From: an uncultured Lachnospiraceae bacterium
GTDB lineage: Bacteria; Bacillota; Clostridia; Lachnospirales; Lachnospiraceae
Reading direction: 5' to 3'
DNA: 18,005 nucleotides
NCBI GenBank assembly: GCA_910588865.1
Contig: CAJUSJ010000082.1
Location: forward strand, 1 to 18,005
The notes beneath the pieces are model-generated. The model saw only the letters and a list, made by a program, of their open reading frames with translations, was not told the DNA's origin and searched no databases. The translations under genes were made by a program, and so were the position numbers. Numbering within the stretch: position 1 is the stretch's first letter; every line of letters begins with the position of its first letter. Positions 1 to 6,170 of the stretch are shown here, piece by piece.

Positions 1-100
1 CCCACCATTCCTTGATAAAATTGGTTTTATCAATATAAAAATATTGATTCTCTATTAATTTTTCAAAACTCTGGATTCCTATCCCCACTGTCCTTGCCAT
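1..100 (-). CDS. AAA-ATPase-like / PD-(D/E)XK family protein, N-terminal fragment (cut by window edge)
   Basis: Only the first 33 codons are inside the window. The start ATG (98-100) has a strong ribosome binding site, GGAGGTGG, just upstream. The visible peptide begins MARTVGIGIQSFEKL and continues with IENQYFYIDKT. This IQSFEKLxxxxxxYxDKT pattern is the usual opening of the AAA-ATPase-like (DUF1703-type) proteins that are multicopy in Lachnospiraceae and Bacteroidetes. Those proteins join an ATPase domain to a PD-(D/E)XK nuclease-like domain; their role is not settled. Function here is inferred from the N-terminal motif alone, and whether the rest of the gene is intact cannot be seen. It lies in AT-rich DNA with a degraded gene, which suggests an accessory segment. 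Confidence 0.6.
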   Translation of the reverse strand, partial: MARTVGIGIQSFEKLIENQYFYIDKTNFIKEWW

Positions 101-366
101 GATACCACCTCCATATATATACCTTTTCTTGTTGGGCATTTATCATTTATTACAGATTACCCAGAATAATAGTTATGTATTTTCTATTTCTTTTATTAAG
201 TATAAATTGCTATTCTTTTCATATAATAATACAGTCTACAGAAACTCTTTATAATGAAAGGTTTTATTATATATGGTAAAATTTTTGTTCAAAAGGACCA
301 TCGCGAATTAGAAAATACAATCAATAATTGGATTTCATCTAGCCCCATTTCGATTATAGATATATC

Positions 367-831
367 TCATTCTATCTGTATTTTAAAAGGTCTTTGCCCA
401 TTATTCAATGTTATCATTCGATATAATAACCTATCCATTGAATTACATATTAATATATTGCAATAAAGCATTCGATCTTTGGGAAATTTATCATCATTTG
501 CAATTCTTTTCATAGTATTTAACTCTGTATTCCATCCAGAACAAATGCACATGGCAATTTGCTTTCAATATAGTTTTCACTCAATTCAGCTTTCCGCGGC
601 ATCTCTCCCTCAATATTAATAGCCAGGGTAATGTTTGGGATAATACAGCCACTCAAAAAATCATCCTCTAATCGTTTATAAAACGACTTACGTAATGGAC
701 TTCTCTGAAATTCTAATTTACTAATTAATGGTATAAAGTTTTTAACAGAATACTCATATGTAGCTCCAGCTGTTATATAAAAAACTCTTTATTAACTCAT
801 CATATTGTATATCATAAACCATTATATCCAT
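367..831 (-). pseudogene. Frameshifted remnant of a gene encoding a DGQHR-like motif protein
   Basis: Reading the minus strand from ATG 829-831 (ribosome binding site GAGAGGAG upstream) gives a plausible protein start, MDIMVYDIQYDELIKSF. It is then broken in the T-run at 779-784. One frame over, translation continues through YITAGATYEYSVKNFIP, RSPLRKSFYKRLEDDFLSG and LPCAFVLDGIQ. A second single-base loss near 523 breaks it inside an apparent DGIQR-LNT motif, and the third frame continues with KRIANDDKFPKDRMLY and ITLNNGQRP before stopping at 367. The DGIQRLNT and NNGQRP blocks resemble DGQHR/DndB-like nucleic-acid-associated proteins; that family call is tentative. The tail may extend below 367. 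The DNA is clearly more AT-rich than the neighbouring housekeeping genes. Two breaks in one recognisable reading line argue for decay, though sequencing errors in homopolymers are an alternative. Confidence 0.55.
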
Positions 832-944
832 TTTAATTCTCCTCTCGTACAGATTGAGATTTTTTCATGTTCAAACAAACTTTACCCGCTAAACTCTTAT
901 ACATCACGCCCTTATATAATTATAATTGATTTTTCACCCCTTTA

Positions 945-1000
945 CAACAAAAAATAGAAAGCAACAGAGAACAACCGTCTATAGACTGCCCCTGTTGCTT
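945..1000 (-). terminator. Rho-independent terminator after sigK
   Basis: AGCAACAG (960-967) pairs with CTGTTGCT (992-999), enclosing a small inner palindrome GTCTATAGAC (977-986). On the minus strand the stem is followed by TTTCTATTTTTTG. It lies about ten bases past the sigK stop codon, so it most likely ends the sigK transcript. Confidence 0.7.
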
Positions 1001-1009
1001 CCTTATGCT

Positions 1010-1636
1010 TTATCTCTCTTCAAACTTCTCCCGCAGCTTCCCCAGCGCCTTCTTCTCAATCCTCGACACATAAGATCTTGAGATTCCCAGCTCTCCGGCG
1101 ATCTCTCTCTGGGTATACTCTTTGCCGCCAAACAGCCCATACCTCATCTGGATCACCTGCTGTTCAGTGTCCTTTAAGCACTGTTTAAAGGCTTCCCTCA
1201 GCTCCCGGATGTCCTGATCAAGGATCAGCTCTTCCAGGGTATCTTTGTTGTCCATCTCGATCACATCCACCAGGCTCACGGACTCTCCATCCTTGTCTAC
1301 TCCGATAGGGTCATAGAGAGAGACTTCTTTCGAATACTTTTTGTGGGCCCGCAGGAGCATGAGGATCTCGTTCTCCACACACTTGGCCGCGTATGTGGCA
1401 AGCTTGGGTCCCCGGTCAACCTTAAAGGTGTTCACTGCCTTGATCAGCCCTATGGTTCCCACGGACAGAAGGTCCTCGGTGTCATAATCCGTATTCTGAT
1501 ATTTTTTCACCACATGGGCCACCAGCCGCATATTATGTTCTATCAACAACCTTCTCGCTTCCGGATCGCCTTCTTTCAGGCGCTGTAAGCATTCCCGCTC
1601 CTCACGGGCAGTTAAGGGTTTTTCAAAAGTTTTCAA
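1010..1636 (-). CDS. sigK: RNA polymerase sporulation sigma factor SigK
   Basis: Sigma-70 family factor of the late mother-cell stage, directing RNA polymerase to coat and spore-maturation genes. The sequence carries the SigK signatures: IEHNMRLVAHVVKKYQ, DLLSVGTIGLIKAV, TKLATYAA-like PKLATYAAKCVENEILM (region 2), then a C-terminal region-4 helix-turn-helix YTQREIAGELGISRSYVSRIEKKAL. The chosen start is TTG at 1634-1636, because AGGTGG sits 6 nt upstream (1643-1648); a GTG at 1654 would add six residues but has no ribosome binding site. From the TTG the protein is 208 residues and begins MKTFEKPL. It has no room for the hydrophobic pro-peptide of Bacillus pro-SigK: the frame is closed by a stop 17 codons upstream. 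The gene is continuous, with no skin-type insertion. Its own terminator follows, so it is probably monocistronic. Confidence 0.95.
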   Translation of the reverse strand: MKTFEKPLTAREERECLQRLKEGDPEARRLLIEHNMRLVAHVVKKYQNTDYDTEDLLSVGTIGLIKAVNTFKVDRGPKLATYAAKCVENEILMLLRAHKKYSKEVSLYDPIGVDKDGESVSLVDVIEMDNKDTLEELILDQDIRELREAFKQCLKDTEQQVIQMRYGLFGGKEYTQREIAGELGISRSYVSRIEKKALGKLREKFEER

Positions 1637-1667
1637 AGAAAGCCACCTAAACACAAACCTTAATGAA

Positions 1668-1675
1668 AGTTTATG
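1668..1675 (-). promoter_or_regulatory. Possible SigE-type -10 element for sigK
   Basis: The minus strand reads CATAAACT, a good match to the mother-cell SigE -10 consensus (CATACANT-like). It is placed so that transcription would start near 1661, about 25 nt before the TTG start. I see no convincing SigE -35 at the expected spacing, so this is weak. SigE control of sigK is known in other spore formers. Confidence 0.3.
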
Positions 1676-1776
1676 CTTAAGCGGCTTTTAAAGTGCTTTT
1701 ACACCTTTTTTGGCAGCTTATACTATTTTCCGGGGTGACGCTCCCCTATCCCCCGGTACCGCCAAAGCGGTAAAAA

Positions 1777-2955
1777 TCAGTGATGGAACAGCCGTATTCC
1801 GGTAAATGCCATGGCCATGCCGTATTTGTCGCAGGTCTCAATCACCTGGTCATCTCTCACAGAACCTCCCGGCTCGGCGATGTACTCCACTCCGCTCTTT
1901 TTGGCCCTCTCGATGTTGTCTCCAAAGGGGAAGAACGCGTCGGAACCCAGCGCCACACCCTTCATCTGATCAAGCCACGCCCGTTTCTCCTCCCTGGTAA
2001 ACACAGGCGGTTTTACCTTAAAGGTCTTCTCCCACACACCGTCCGCCAGGACATCCATGTACTCCTCGCCGATGTACACGTCAATGGCATTGTCCCTGTC
2101 CGCTCTCTTGATGCCGTCTACAAACTGGAGGGACAAAACCTGGGGCGCCTGGCGCAGGAACCAGTTGTCCGCCTTGTTCCCCGCCAGCCTGGTGCAGTGG
2201 ACTCTGGACTGCTGTCCCGCGCCGATGCCGATGGCCTGGCCATCCTTCGCGTAGCACACAGAGTTGGACTGGGTGTATTTTAAGGTGATCAGGGAGATCA
2301 TCAGATCCCTCTTTGCCGCCTCTGGGATGTCCTTGTTTTTGGTCACCACATTGGCCAGAAGCTCTTCGTTGATATCCAGCTCATTTCTCCCCTGCTCGAA
2401 CACAATGCCGAACACCTGCTTGCGCTCCAAAGGCTCAGGGACATAATCCTCATCAATCTGGATGACGCAGTAATTGCCTTTTTTCTTCTCCTTTAAAATC
2501 TCAAGGGCCTCGGGCTCATACCCAGGGGCAATGATCCCGTCGGACACCTCCCTCTTGACGATCCTGGCTGTATCCACATCGCACACATCGGACAGGGAGA
2601 TGAAGTCTCCAAAGGAGGACATGCGGTCCGCGCCTCTGGCTCTGGCATAAGCGCAGGCCAAGGGGGACAGCTCCCCCATATCCTCCACCCAGTAGATCTT
2701 TGCCAGGGTCTCGTCAAGAGGAAGTCCCACCGCGGCACCGGCCGGGGACACATGCTTAAATGACGCGGCGGCCGGAAGTCCTGTGGCCTTTTTAAGCTCC
2801 CTCACCAGCTGCCAGCCGTTGAACGCGTCCAGGAAGTTGATATATCCCGGCTTTCCGCACAGTACCTTGATGGGAAGTTCTTTGTCCTCCTTCATGAAGA
2901 TCCTTGAAGGCTTCTGATTGGGGTTGCAGCCATACTTCAGTTCCAGTTCTTTCAT
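1777..2955 (-). CDS. purH: AICAR transformylase, stand-alone PurH C-terminal domain type
   Basis: Transfers the formyl group of 10-formyl-tetrahydrofolate to AICAR ribotide (ZMP) to give FAICAR, the ninth step of IMP synthesis, in the cytosol. The 392-residue protein has only the transformylase half of PurH; the MGS-like cyclohydrolase domain is absent. Visible signatures are the catalytic Lys-His pair in SFKHVSPAGAA (K67, H68), the block YTQSNSVCYAKDGQAIGIG followed by GQQSRVHCTRLAGNKAD, SSFGDFISLSDVCD, and the terminal IRLFHH. Several blocks look closer to the eukaryotic ATIC transformylase domain than to long bacterial PurH (my recollection of those sequences, not an alignment). It follows purO by 24 nt with its own GGAGG site upstream of ATG 2953-2955, so the two form one operon that restores the full PurH activity. 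Confidence 0.93.
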   Translation of the reverse strand: MKELELKYGCNPNQKPSRIFMKEDKELPIKVLCGKPGYINFLDAFNGWQLVRELKKATGLPAAASFKHVSPAGAAVGLPLDETLAKIYWVEDMGELSPLACAYARARGADRMSSFGDFISLSDVCDVDTARIVKREVSDGIIAPGYEPEALEILKEKKKGNYCVIQIDEDYVPEPLERKQVFGIVFEQGRNELDINEELLANVVTKNKDIPEAAKRDLMISLITLKYTQSNSVCYAKDGQAIGIGAGQQSRVHCTRLAGNKADNWFLRQAPQVLSLQFVDGIKRADRDNAIDVYIGEEYMDVLADGVWEKTFKVKPPVFTREEKRAWLDQMKGVALGSDAFFPFGDNIERAKKSGVEYIAEPGGSVRDDQVIETCDKYGMAMAFTGIRLFHH

Positions 2956-2979
2956 TGGTAAATCTCCTCCTTTGACATT

Positions 2980-3693
2980 TTATACATTCTTGTTGATGAT
3001 CTTTGTCTCGTAAGCACCTGTCTTAATGTCAATGTAGCGCACAAACAGGGATACCTTGTTCTCCTCATTTAGGTTGTCCCACAAAAGAGCGGTAAAGTCC
3101 TCCATGGAATCCAAAATCCCCACCAGCTTGGGCTCTCCCTCAAAGCTCGGCAGAGGGTTCCCGTCACACTTGTAGGTGTGGATAAAATGTCCTTCCCCTG
3201 GTACCGGGGCGTGGTAGGCAAAGGTATATTGGTTACAGCCCTCAGGGTTGCCGTTGTTGCTCTTTAAGATGGACATGGCGTAATTGTAGGTTCCATCCTC
3301 AATGTGCAAAATCCCGGATATCCTTGGGGTGTAGTTTGGCCCGTCAGGCTCAAACTCCCGGCAGCGGAGGGACTGCTCAAAGGTCAGCTGTGTGTCCATG
3401 CCCTCGTAGATGGTATCGGTCTGATCGCCGTTGGTCACAATGGTCTTGTTGCCCAATACCCGCACCGGGGCATAGATGATCAGGCTTGGGTCCTCCATCT
3501 TTGACGGGTCAAAGGCCTGGGTCCTGATGCCCTGGCCCTCCTCCACAAATACCCGGTTCCGGCTGTTGGCGCTTCGCCCCATGATAAAATAGGCGGCCAC
3601 AGCCTTTGTCCCGTCAGGGGTCCTGCCGATAATGATCCCTCTGCCGGGATAAGAATTGTTCCTTAAATCTTCTGCCAGGTCCAGCATTTTCAT
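2980..3693 (-). CDS. purO: IMP cyclohydrolase, PurO-type
   Basis: Closes the FAICAR ring to IMP, the last step of de novo purine synthesis. The 237-residue sequence matches the archaeal-type IMP cyclohydrolase family (PF07826), not the PurH N-terminal domain. The characteristic stretches are NNSYPGRGIIIGRTPDG (residues ~12-28), AAYFIMGRSANSRNRVF (~33-49), APVRVLGNKTIVTNGDQTDT and YTPRISGILH. The start ATG (3691-3693) has GGAGGG eight bases upstream. It is the first gene of a two-gene unit with the stand-alone AICAR transformylase, and the leader carries a ZTP riboswitch. The partner gene and the riboswitch both support an in vivo purine role. PurO function is assigned from family resemblance. 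Confidence 0.9.
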   Translation of the reverse strand: MKMLDLAEDLRNNSYPGRGIIIGRTPDGTKAVAAYFIMGRSANSRNRVFVEEGQGIRTQAFDPSKMEDPSLIIYAPVRVLGNKTIVTNGDQTDTIYEGMDTQLTFEQSLRCREFEPDGPNYTPRISGILHIEDGTYNYAMSILKSNNGNPEGCNQYTFAYHAPVPGEGHFIHTYKCDGNPLPSFEGEPKLVGILDSMEDFTALLWDNLNEENKVSLFVRYIDIKTGAYETKIINKNV

Positions 3694-3730
3694 GATGATT
3701 CCCTCCTAAATATGATAGTGTTTTGCCTTC

Positions 3731-3985
3731 ATACAATTGAGCAGGGGAGGCTCCCCCTGCCCGCCGTGCCGGGGCGGGGCCGCTTTAGCGGACATATTCC
3801 TCTCCGCCCCGTGTACAATCGGGTAGGGGCGGCTCTTCCCCTGCCCGCCGTGCCGGGGCGGGGCCGCTTTAGCGGGCATATTCCTCTCCGCCCCGTGTAC
3901 AATCGGGTAGGGGCGGCTCTTCCCCTGCCCGCCGTGCCGGGGCGGGGCCGCTTTAGCGGGCATATTCCTCTCCGCCCCGTGTACA
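3731..3985. repeat. Tandem array of three 84-bp GC-rich repeats
   Basis: Three head-to-tail units occupy 3731-3814, 3815-3898 and 3899-3982. Units 2 and 3 are identical base for base; unit 1 differs mainly in its first ~26 bases and at one later base. Each unit holds several inverted repeats, including CCGC-TTTA-GCGG and a GGGGCGG/CCGCCCC outer pair, and ends with CCCCGTGTAC. Unit 1 also has a GCAGGGGAG/CTCCCCCTGC hairpin. A fourth diverged copy is at 17393-17474. The array lies in the transcribed leader of purO, after the riboswitch terminator. On the minus strand each unit reads GGAGAGGAAT-ATG, an SD-like site plus ATG, and 84 is a multiple of three, so the array stays open in one frame. 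I read this mainly as a structured non-coding repeat. Confidence 0.9.
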
Positions 3986-4027
3986 TAAAAAACCGCCTGG
4001 ACATCCCTCTCAAGACGCCCAGGCGGT
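3985..4027 (-). terminator. Expression-platform terminator of the ZTP riboswitch
   Basis: On the minus strand ACCGCCTGG (4019-4027) pairs with CCAGGCGGT (3992-4000), followed by TTTTTTATG. The 5' arm is the conserved 3' segment of the ZTP aptamer itself. Ligand-bound aptamer and terminator are therefore mutually exclusive, which predicts that ZTP/ZMP turns the downstream genes on. Confidence 0.85.
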
Positions 4028-4088
4028 CGGCTTTTTCCCATACGTGCTCCCCTGTGGTTTCATCCACATTCCGCCAGTCGCACGTCCT
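4016..4088 (-). ncRNA. ZTP (pfl) riboswitch aptamer upstream of purO-purH
   Basis: The minus strand shows both conserved halves of the ZTP riboswitch. The 5' half contains GACGTGCGACTGGCGGAA, with P1 formed by ACGTGC/GCACGT (4080-4085 with 4042-4047) and P2 by TGTGG/CCACA (4064-4068 with 4053-4057), followed by the GGGGAGCACG block. After a short linker comes the 3' half AGCCGACCGCCTGGGC. This class senses ZMP/ZTP, which build up when 10-formyl-THF is short, and is known to control purine and one-carbon genes. Its position before the enzymes that consume ZMP fits exactly. Ligand binding is inferred from the motif. Confidence 0.92.
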
Positions 4089-4094
4089 GTTTTT

Positions 4095-4123
4095 ATCATA
4101 TCCTATTCTTTTATGGAATGCAA
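4095..4123 (-). promoter_or_regulatory. Sigma-A-type promoter of the purO leader
   Basis: On the minus strand TTGCAT (4118-4123), a 17-nt spacer and TATGAT (4095-4100) form a plausible promoter. Transcription would start near 4088, at the 5' edge of the ZTP aptamer, giving a leader of about 395 nt before purO. The -35 is only 3/6; the placement relative to the riboswitch is the stronger argument. Confidence 0.6.
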
Positions 4124-4276
4124 GCACTTTTTCTTCCCAGGGGCCATTCATAATTTGTTAACAATTTTTTCATATCACTTTTACATCACCGATAAATCTT
4201 CTTCACATTTCCTGTATATACTTAAACCATCGAAAGTAAAGCTGCTTACATTTGATAAGATTTTTTTCATAATTCG

Positions 4277-4396
4277 CCGGTCTAGTTCTTTAGAGCCAGA
4301 CCGGCTCCTCCCTTTTTTAAACAGATAAATAGCAGGTCTGGTGTTCCTGCTGACCGGGCGGGAAAGCAGCATATTGTTCTGTCCGGCACCAATAGA
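4277..4396. other. Hairpin-rich intergenic segment, unassigned
   Basis: GCCGGTCT pairs with AGACCGGC across an 11-14 nt loop (about 4276-4304), followed on the plus strand by TCCTCCCTTTTTT. Further right AGCAGG/CCTGCT (about 4331-4351) and TGCTG/CAGCA can form. No convincing gene or known RNA family was recognised. It may be a terminator cluster or a small RNA that ends at the strong terminator at 4398-4432. Together with 4124-4276, where I see nothing specific, it fills the space between the purO promoter and the small gene to the right. Confidence 0.35.
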
Positions 4397-4438
4397 AAAG
4401 AGAAGTACCAGGTTATGGCCTGGTCTTCTCTTTCTTTT
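4397..4438. terminator. Strong bidirectional rho-independent terminator
   Basis: AAGAGAAG-T-ACCAGG (4398-4412) pairs with CCTGGT-CTTCTCTT (4419-4432) around the loop TTATGG. T-rich tails follow on both strands (TTCTTTTTC on plus, TTTTCTATT on minus). It starts about 13 nt beyond the stop of the small minus-strand gene at 4447. Confidence 0.85.
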
Positions 4439-4446
4439 TCCCGTCA

Positions 4447-4665
4447 TTATCGACTTTGCGGAATCAGTTCTCTCCCCACAGAAAACCGCTCCGCTGTCAC
4501 GATCCTCATAACCGCTTCATTATAAGTTTTCTCGGTATCCCCATACCAATGTCCGCACGGCACCCCTCCGTGCTTCTGTTCATATATATACCATTTTTTC
4601 CAGTTTTTGTCAACGTTTTTTTTGCGGTTTTGCACAATAGTTTTTCCCATTCCGCTTCTATCCAT
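4447..4665 (-). CDS. Small hypothetical protein (start uncertain)
   Basis: I do not recognise a family. The frame stays open up to 4722. The C-terminal half reads like a real compact protein: KWYIYEQKHGGVPCGHWYGD and then AERFSVGRELIPQSR, with codon use like the neighbours. A strong terminator follows 13 nt past the stop, which supports a transcribed gene. The start is unresolved: ATG 4663-4665 is used here, ATG 4648-4650 and GTG 4720-4722 are alternatives, and none has a good ribosome binding site. A sigma-A-like TTGACA-17-TATATA on the same strand (4585-4613) lies inside the frame. If that promoter is the real one, the product would be shorter still, or the frame is not coding. It is divergent from the spoVAF-like gene. 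Confidence 0.4.
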   Translation of the reverse strand: MDRSGMGKTIVQNRKKNVDKNWKKWYIYEQKHGGVPCGHWYGDTEKTYNEAVMRIVTAERFSVGRELIPQSR

Positions 4666-4688
4666 ACGTCGAAACAGCAAATTTTCCA

Positions 4689-4718
4689 CTAATAAACTTC
4701 CTTTTTTCGCGCATACTC
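4689..4718 (+). promoter_or_regulatory. Candidate SigG (forespore) promoter for the spoVAF-like gene
   Basis: CTAATA (4689-4694), 17 nt, then CATACTC (4712-4718) resembles the forespore SigG consensus TGAATA-17/18-CATACTA. It sits about 34 nt before the start codon, in front of a gene type known to be forespore-expressed. No good sigma-A promoter was seen at this place on the plus strand. Confidence 0.5.
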
Positions 4719-4751
4719 TCACTGAAAGCCAAAACAGGAAGGAGCGTATCC

Positions 4752-6170
4752 ATGGATTTTTCCAAACAGATCGAAGACAATATCCAGTCCATGAATGAAA
4801 TTCTGGATGTGAATGACAATTTTGACGTGGTATACCGGACCCTCCGCATAGGCGGACGTCTGGCCTGTGCCTATTTCATAGATGGGTTTACCAAAGACGA
4901 GGTGCTTTTAAAGATTTTTCAGGTGTGGTCCTCCATAAAGCCGGAGGATATGCCAAAGGATGCCCACGAATTTTCCAAACAGTATGTGCCCTATGGGGAA
5001 GTGGGGCTGGTGACGGACCGGGACTCCATGATCGTCCAGCTCCTTACAGGCATCTCCTGCGTTTTTATAGACGGCTATAACAGCTGCCTCACAATCGACT
5101 GCCGCACTTATCCCGCCAGGGGGGTATCAGAGCCGGAGAAGGACAAGGTCATGCGGGGTTCCCGGGATGGCTTCGTGGAGACCCTGATCTTCAACACCGC
5201 GCTGATCCGCCGCCGCATCCGCAATCCCAGGCTCACCATGGAAATCTTAAATGCCGGCGAGAGTTCTCATACGGATATCGCGGTGTGCTACCTAAAGGGC
5301 CGGGTGGATGAGCAGATGCTGTCCATGATCAAGGACCGCATAAAGAACCTCCATGTGGATGCCCTGACCATGAACCAGGAGAGCTTAGCGGAGTGTCTGT
5401 ACCCCAGCAAATGGTACAATCCCTTTCCCAAGTTCAAGTTTTCCGAGAGGCCTGACACAGCGGCGGCTTCTATCCTTGAGGGCAATGTGGTGATCCTGGT
5501 GGACAACTCTCCCGCGGCCATGATCCTGCCCTCCTCTGTCTTTGACATTATCGAGGAAGCGGACGACTACTATTTTCCTCCGGTTACCGGCACTTATCTC
5601 AGGCTGTCCCGGATGCTGATCTCCTTCCTGACCCTGTTTTTGACCCCTTTCTGGCTGCTGCTGATGCAGAATCCCCAGATCCTGCCTCCGTGGCTGGAGT
5701 TTATCAAATTGTCAGACCAGCCCTATGTGCCCCTGTTTTTCCAGTTGATGGTCCTGGAGTTTGCCATCGACGGCCTGAGGCTGGCGGCCATCAACACCCC
5801 CAGCATGCTGACCACCCCCTTAAGTGTCATCGCGGGTATCGTTCTGGGCGAGTACTCGGTGAAATCGGGGTGGTTCAACAGCGAGACCATGCTATATATG
5901 GCCTTTGTCACGGTGGCTAACTATTCCCAGGCCAGCTTTGAGCTGGGCTATGCCCTGAAATTCATGCGGATGCTGATGCTATGCCTCACCGCGCTTTTCA
6001 ATTACTGGGGATTTGGCCTGGGTGTGGTCTTGTCGGTCTGCGCCATTGTGTTCAACAAGACCATTGCCGGAAAGAGCTACATCTATCCTCTGATTCCTTT
6101 CAAATGGTCAGAGCTTAAGAAACGTTTCTTCCGGGGCCGGCTTCCCCACACGGAAAAAGGCAGCTCCTGA
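4752..6170 (+). CDS. spoVAF: Spore germination protein, SpoVAF/GerA family
   Basis: GerA-family A subunits sit in the inner spore membrane; SpoVAF is the paralogue that acts in the germination response alongside SpoVA proteins. This 472-residue protein has an N-terminal soluble domain (about 1-285) with FDVVYRTLRIGGRLACAYFIDG and the family block RDGFVETLIFNTALIRRRIR. A membrane domain follows (about 285-450), starting at YLRLSRMLISFLTLFLTPFW and including RLAAINTPSMLTTPLSVIAG. The start ATG is preceded by GGAAGGAGCG. No gerB, gerC or spoVA genes are adjacent, so it is an orphan. A candidate SigG promoter lies upstream. It ends exactly where the minus-strand gene at 6171 ends, with the two stop codons forming TGATCA. 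SpoVAF versus another GerAA paralogue is judged from the N-terminal pattern. Confidence 0.85.
   Translation: MDFSKQIEDNIQSMNEILDVNDNFDVVYRTLRIGGRLACAYFIDGFTKDEVLLKIFQVWSSIKPEDMPKDAHEFSKQYVPYGEVGLVTDRDSMIVQLLTGISCVFIDGYNSCLTIDCRTYPARGVSEPEKDKVMRGSRDGFVETLIFNTALIRRRIRNPRLTMEILNAGESSHTDIAVCYLKGRVDEQMLSMIKDRIKNLHVDALTMNQESLAECLYPSKWYNPFPKFKFSERPDTAAASILEGNVVILVDNSPAAMILPSSVFDIIEEADDYYFPPVTGTYLRLSRMLISFLTLFLTPFWLLLMQNPQILPPWLEFIKLSDQPYVPLFFQLMVLEFAIDGLRLAAINTPSMLTTPLSVIAGIVLGEYSVKSGWFNSETMLYMAFVTVANYSQASFELGYALKFMRMLMLCLTALFNYWGFGLGVVLSVCAIVFNKTIAGKSYIYPLIPFKWSELKKRFFRGRLPHTEKGSS

Noticed and set aside
254..466. 70-codon plus-strand frame
   Set aside because: Runs antisense to the motif-bearing third frame of the degraded minus-strand gene; no ribosome binding site and no recognisable domain.
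3731..3985. CRISPR array
   Set aside because: Units are contiguous 84-bp near-identical repeats with no unique spacers and no cas genes nearby.
3712..4161. Plus- and minus-strand frames of 111-149 codons through the repeat array as proteins
   Set aside because: The frames stay open only because the repeat is 84 bp and GC-rich, and they also run into the riboswitch; the single copy breaks the frame.
4331..4392. Signal recognition particle RNA, suggested by GGGAAAGCAGC
   Set aside because: The conserved GGAA tetraloop with its flanking 3-bp stem and CAGG/AGCA internal loop is not present.
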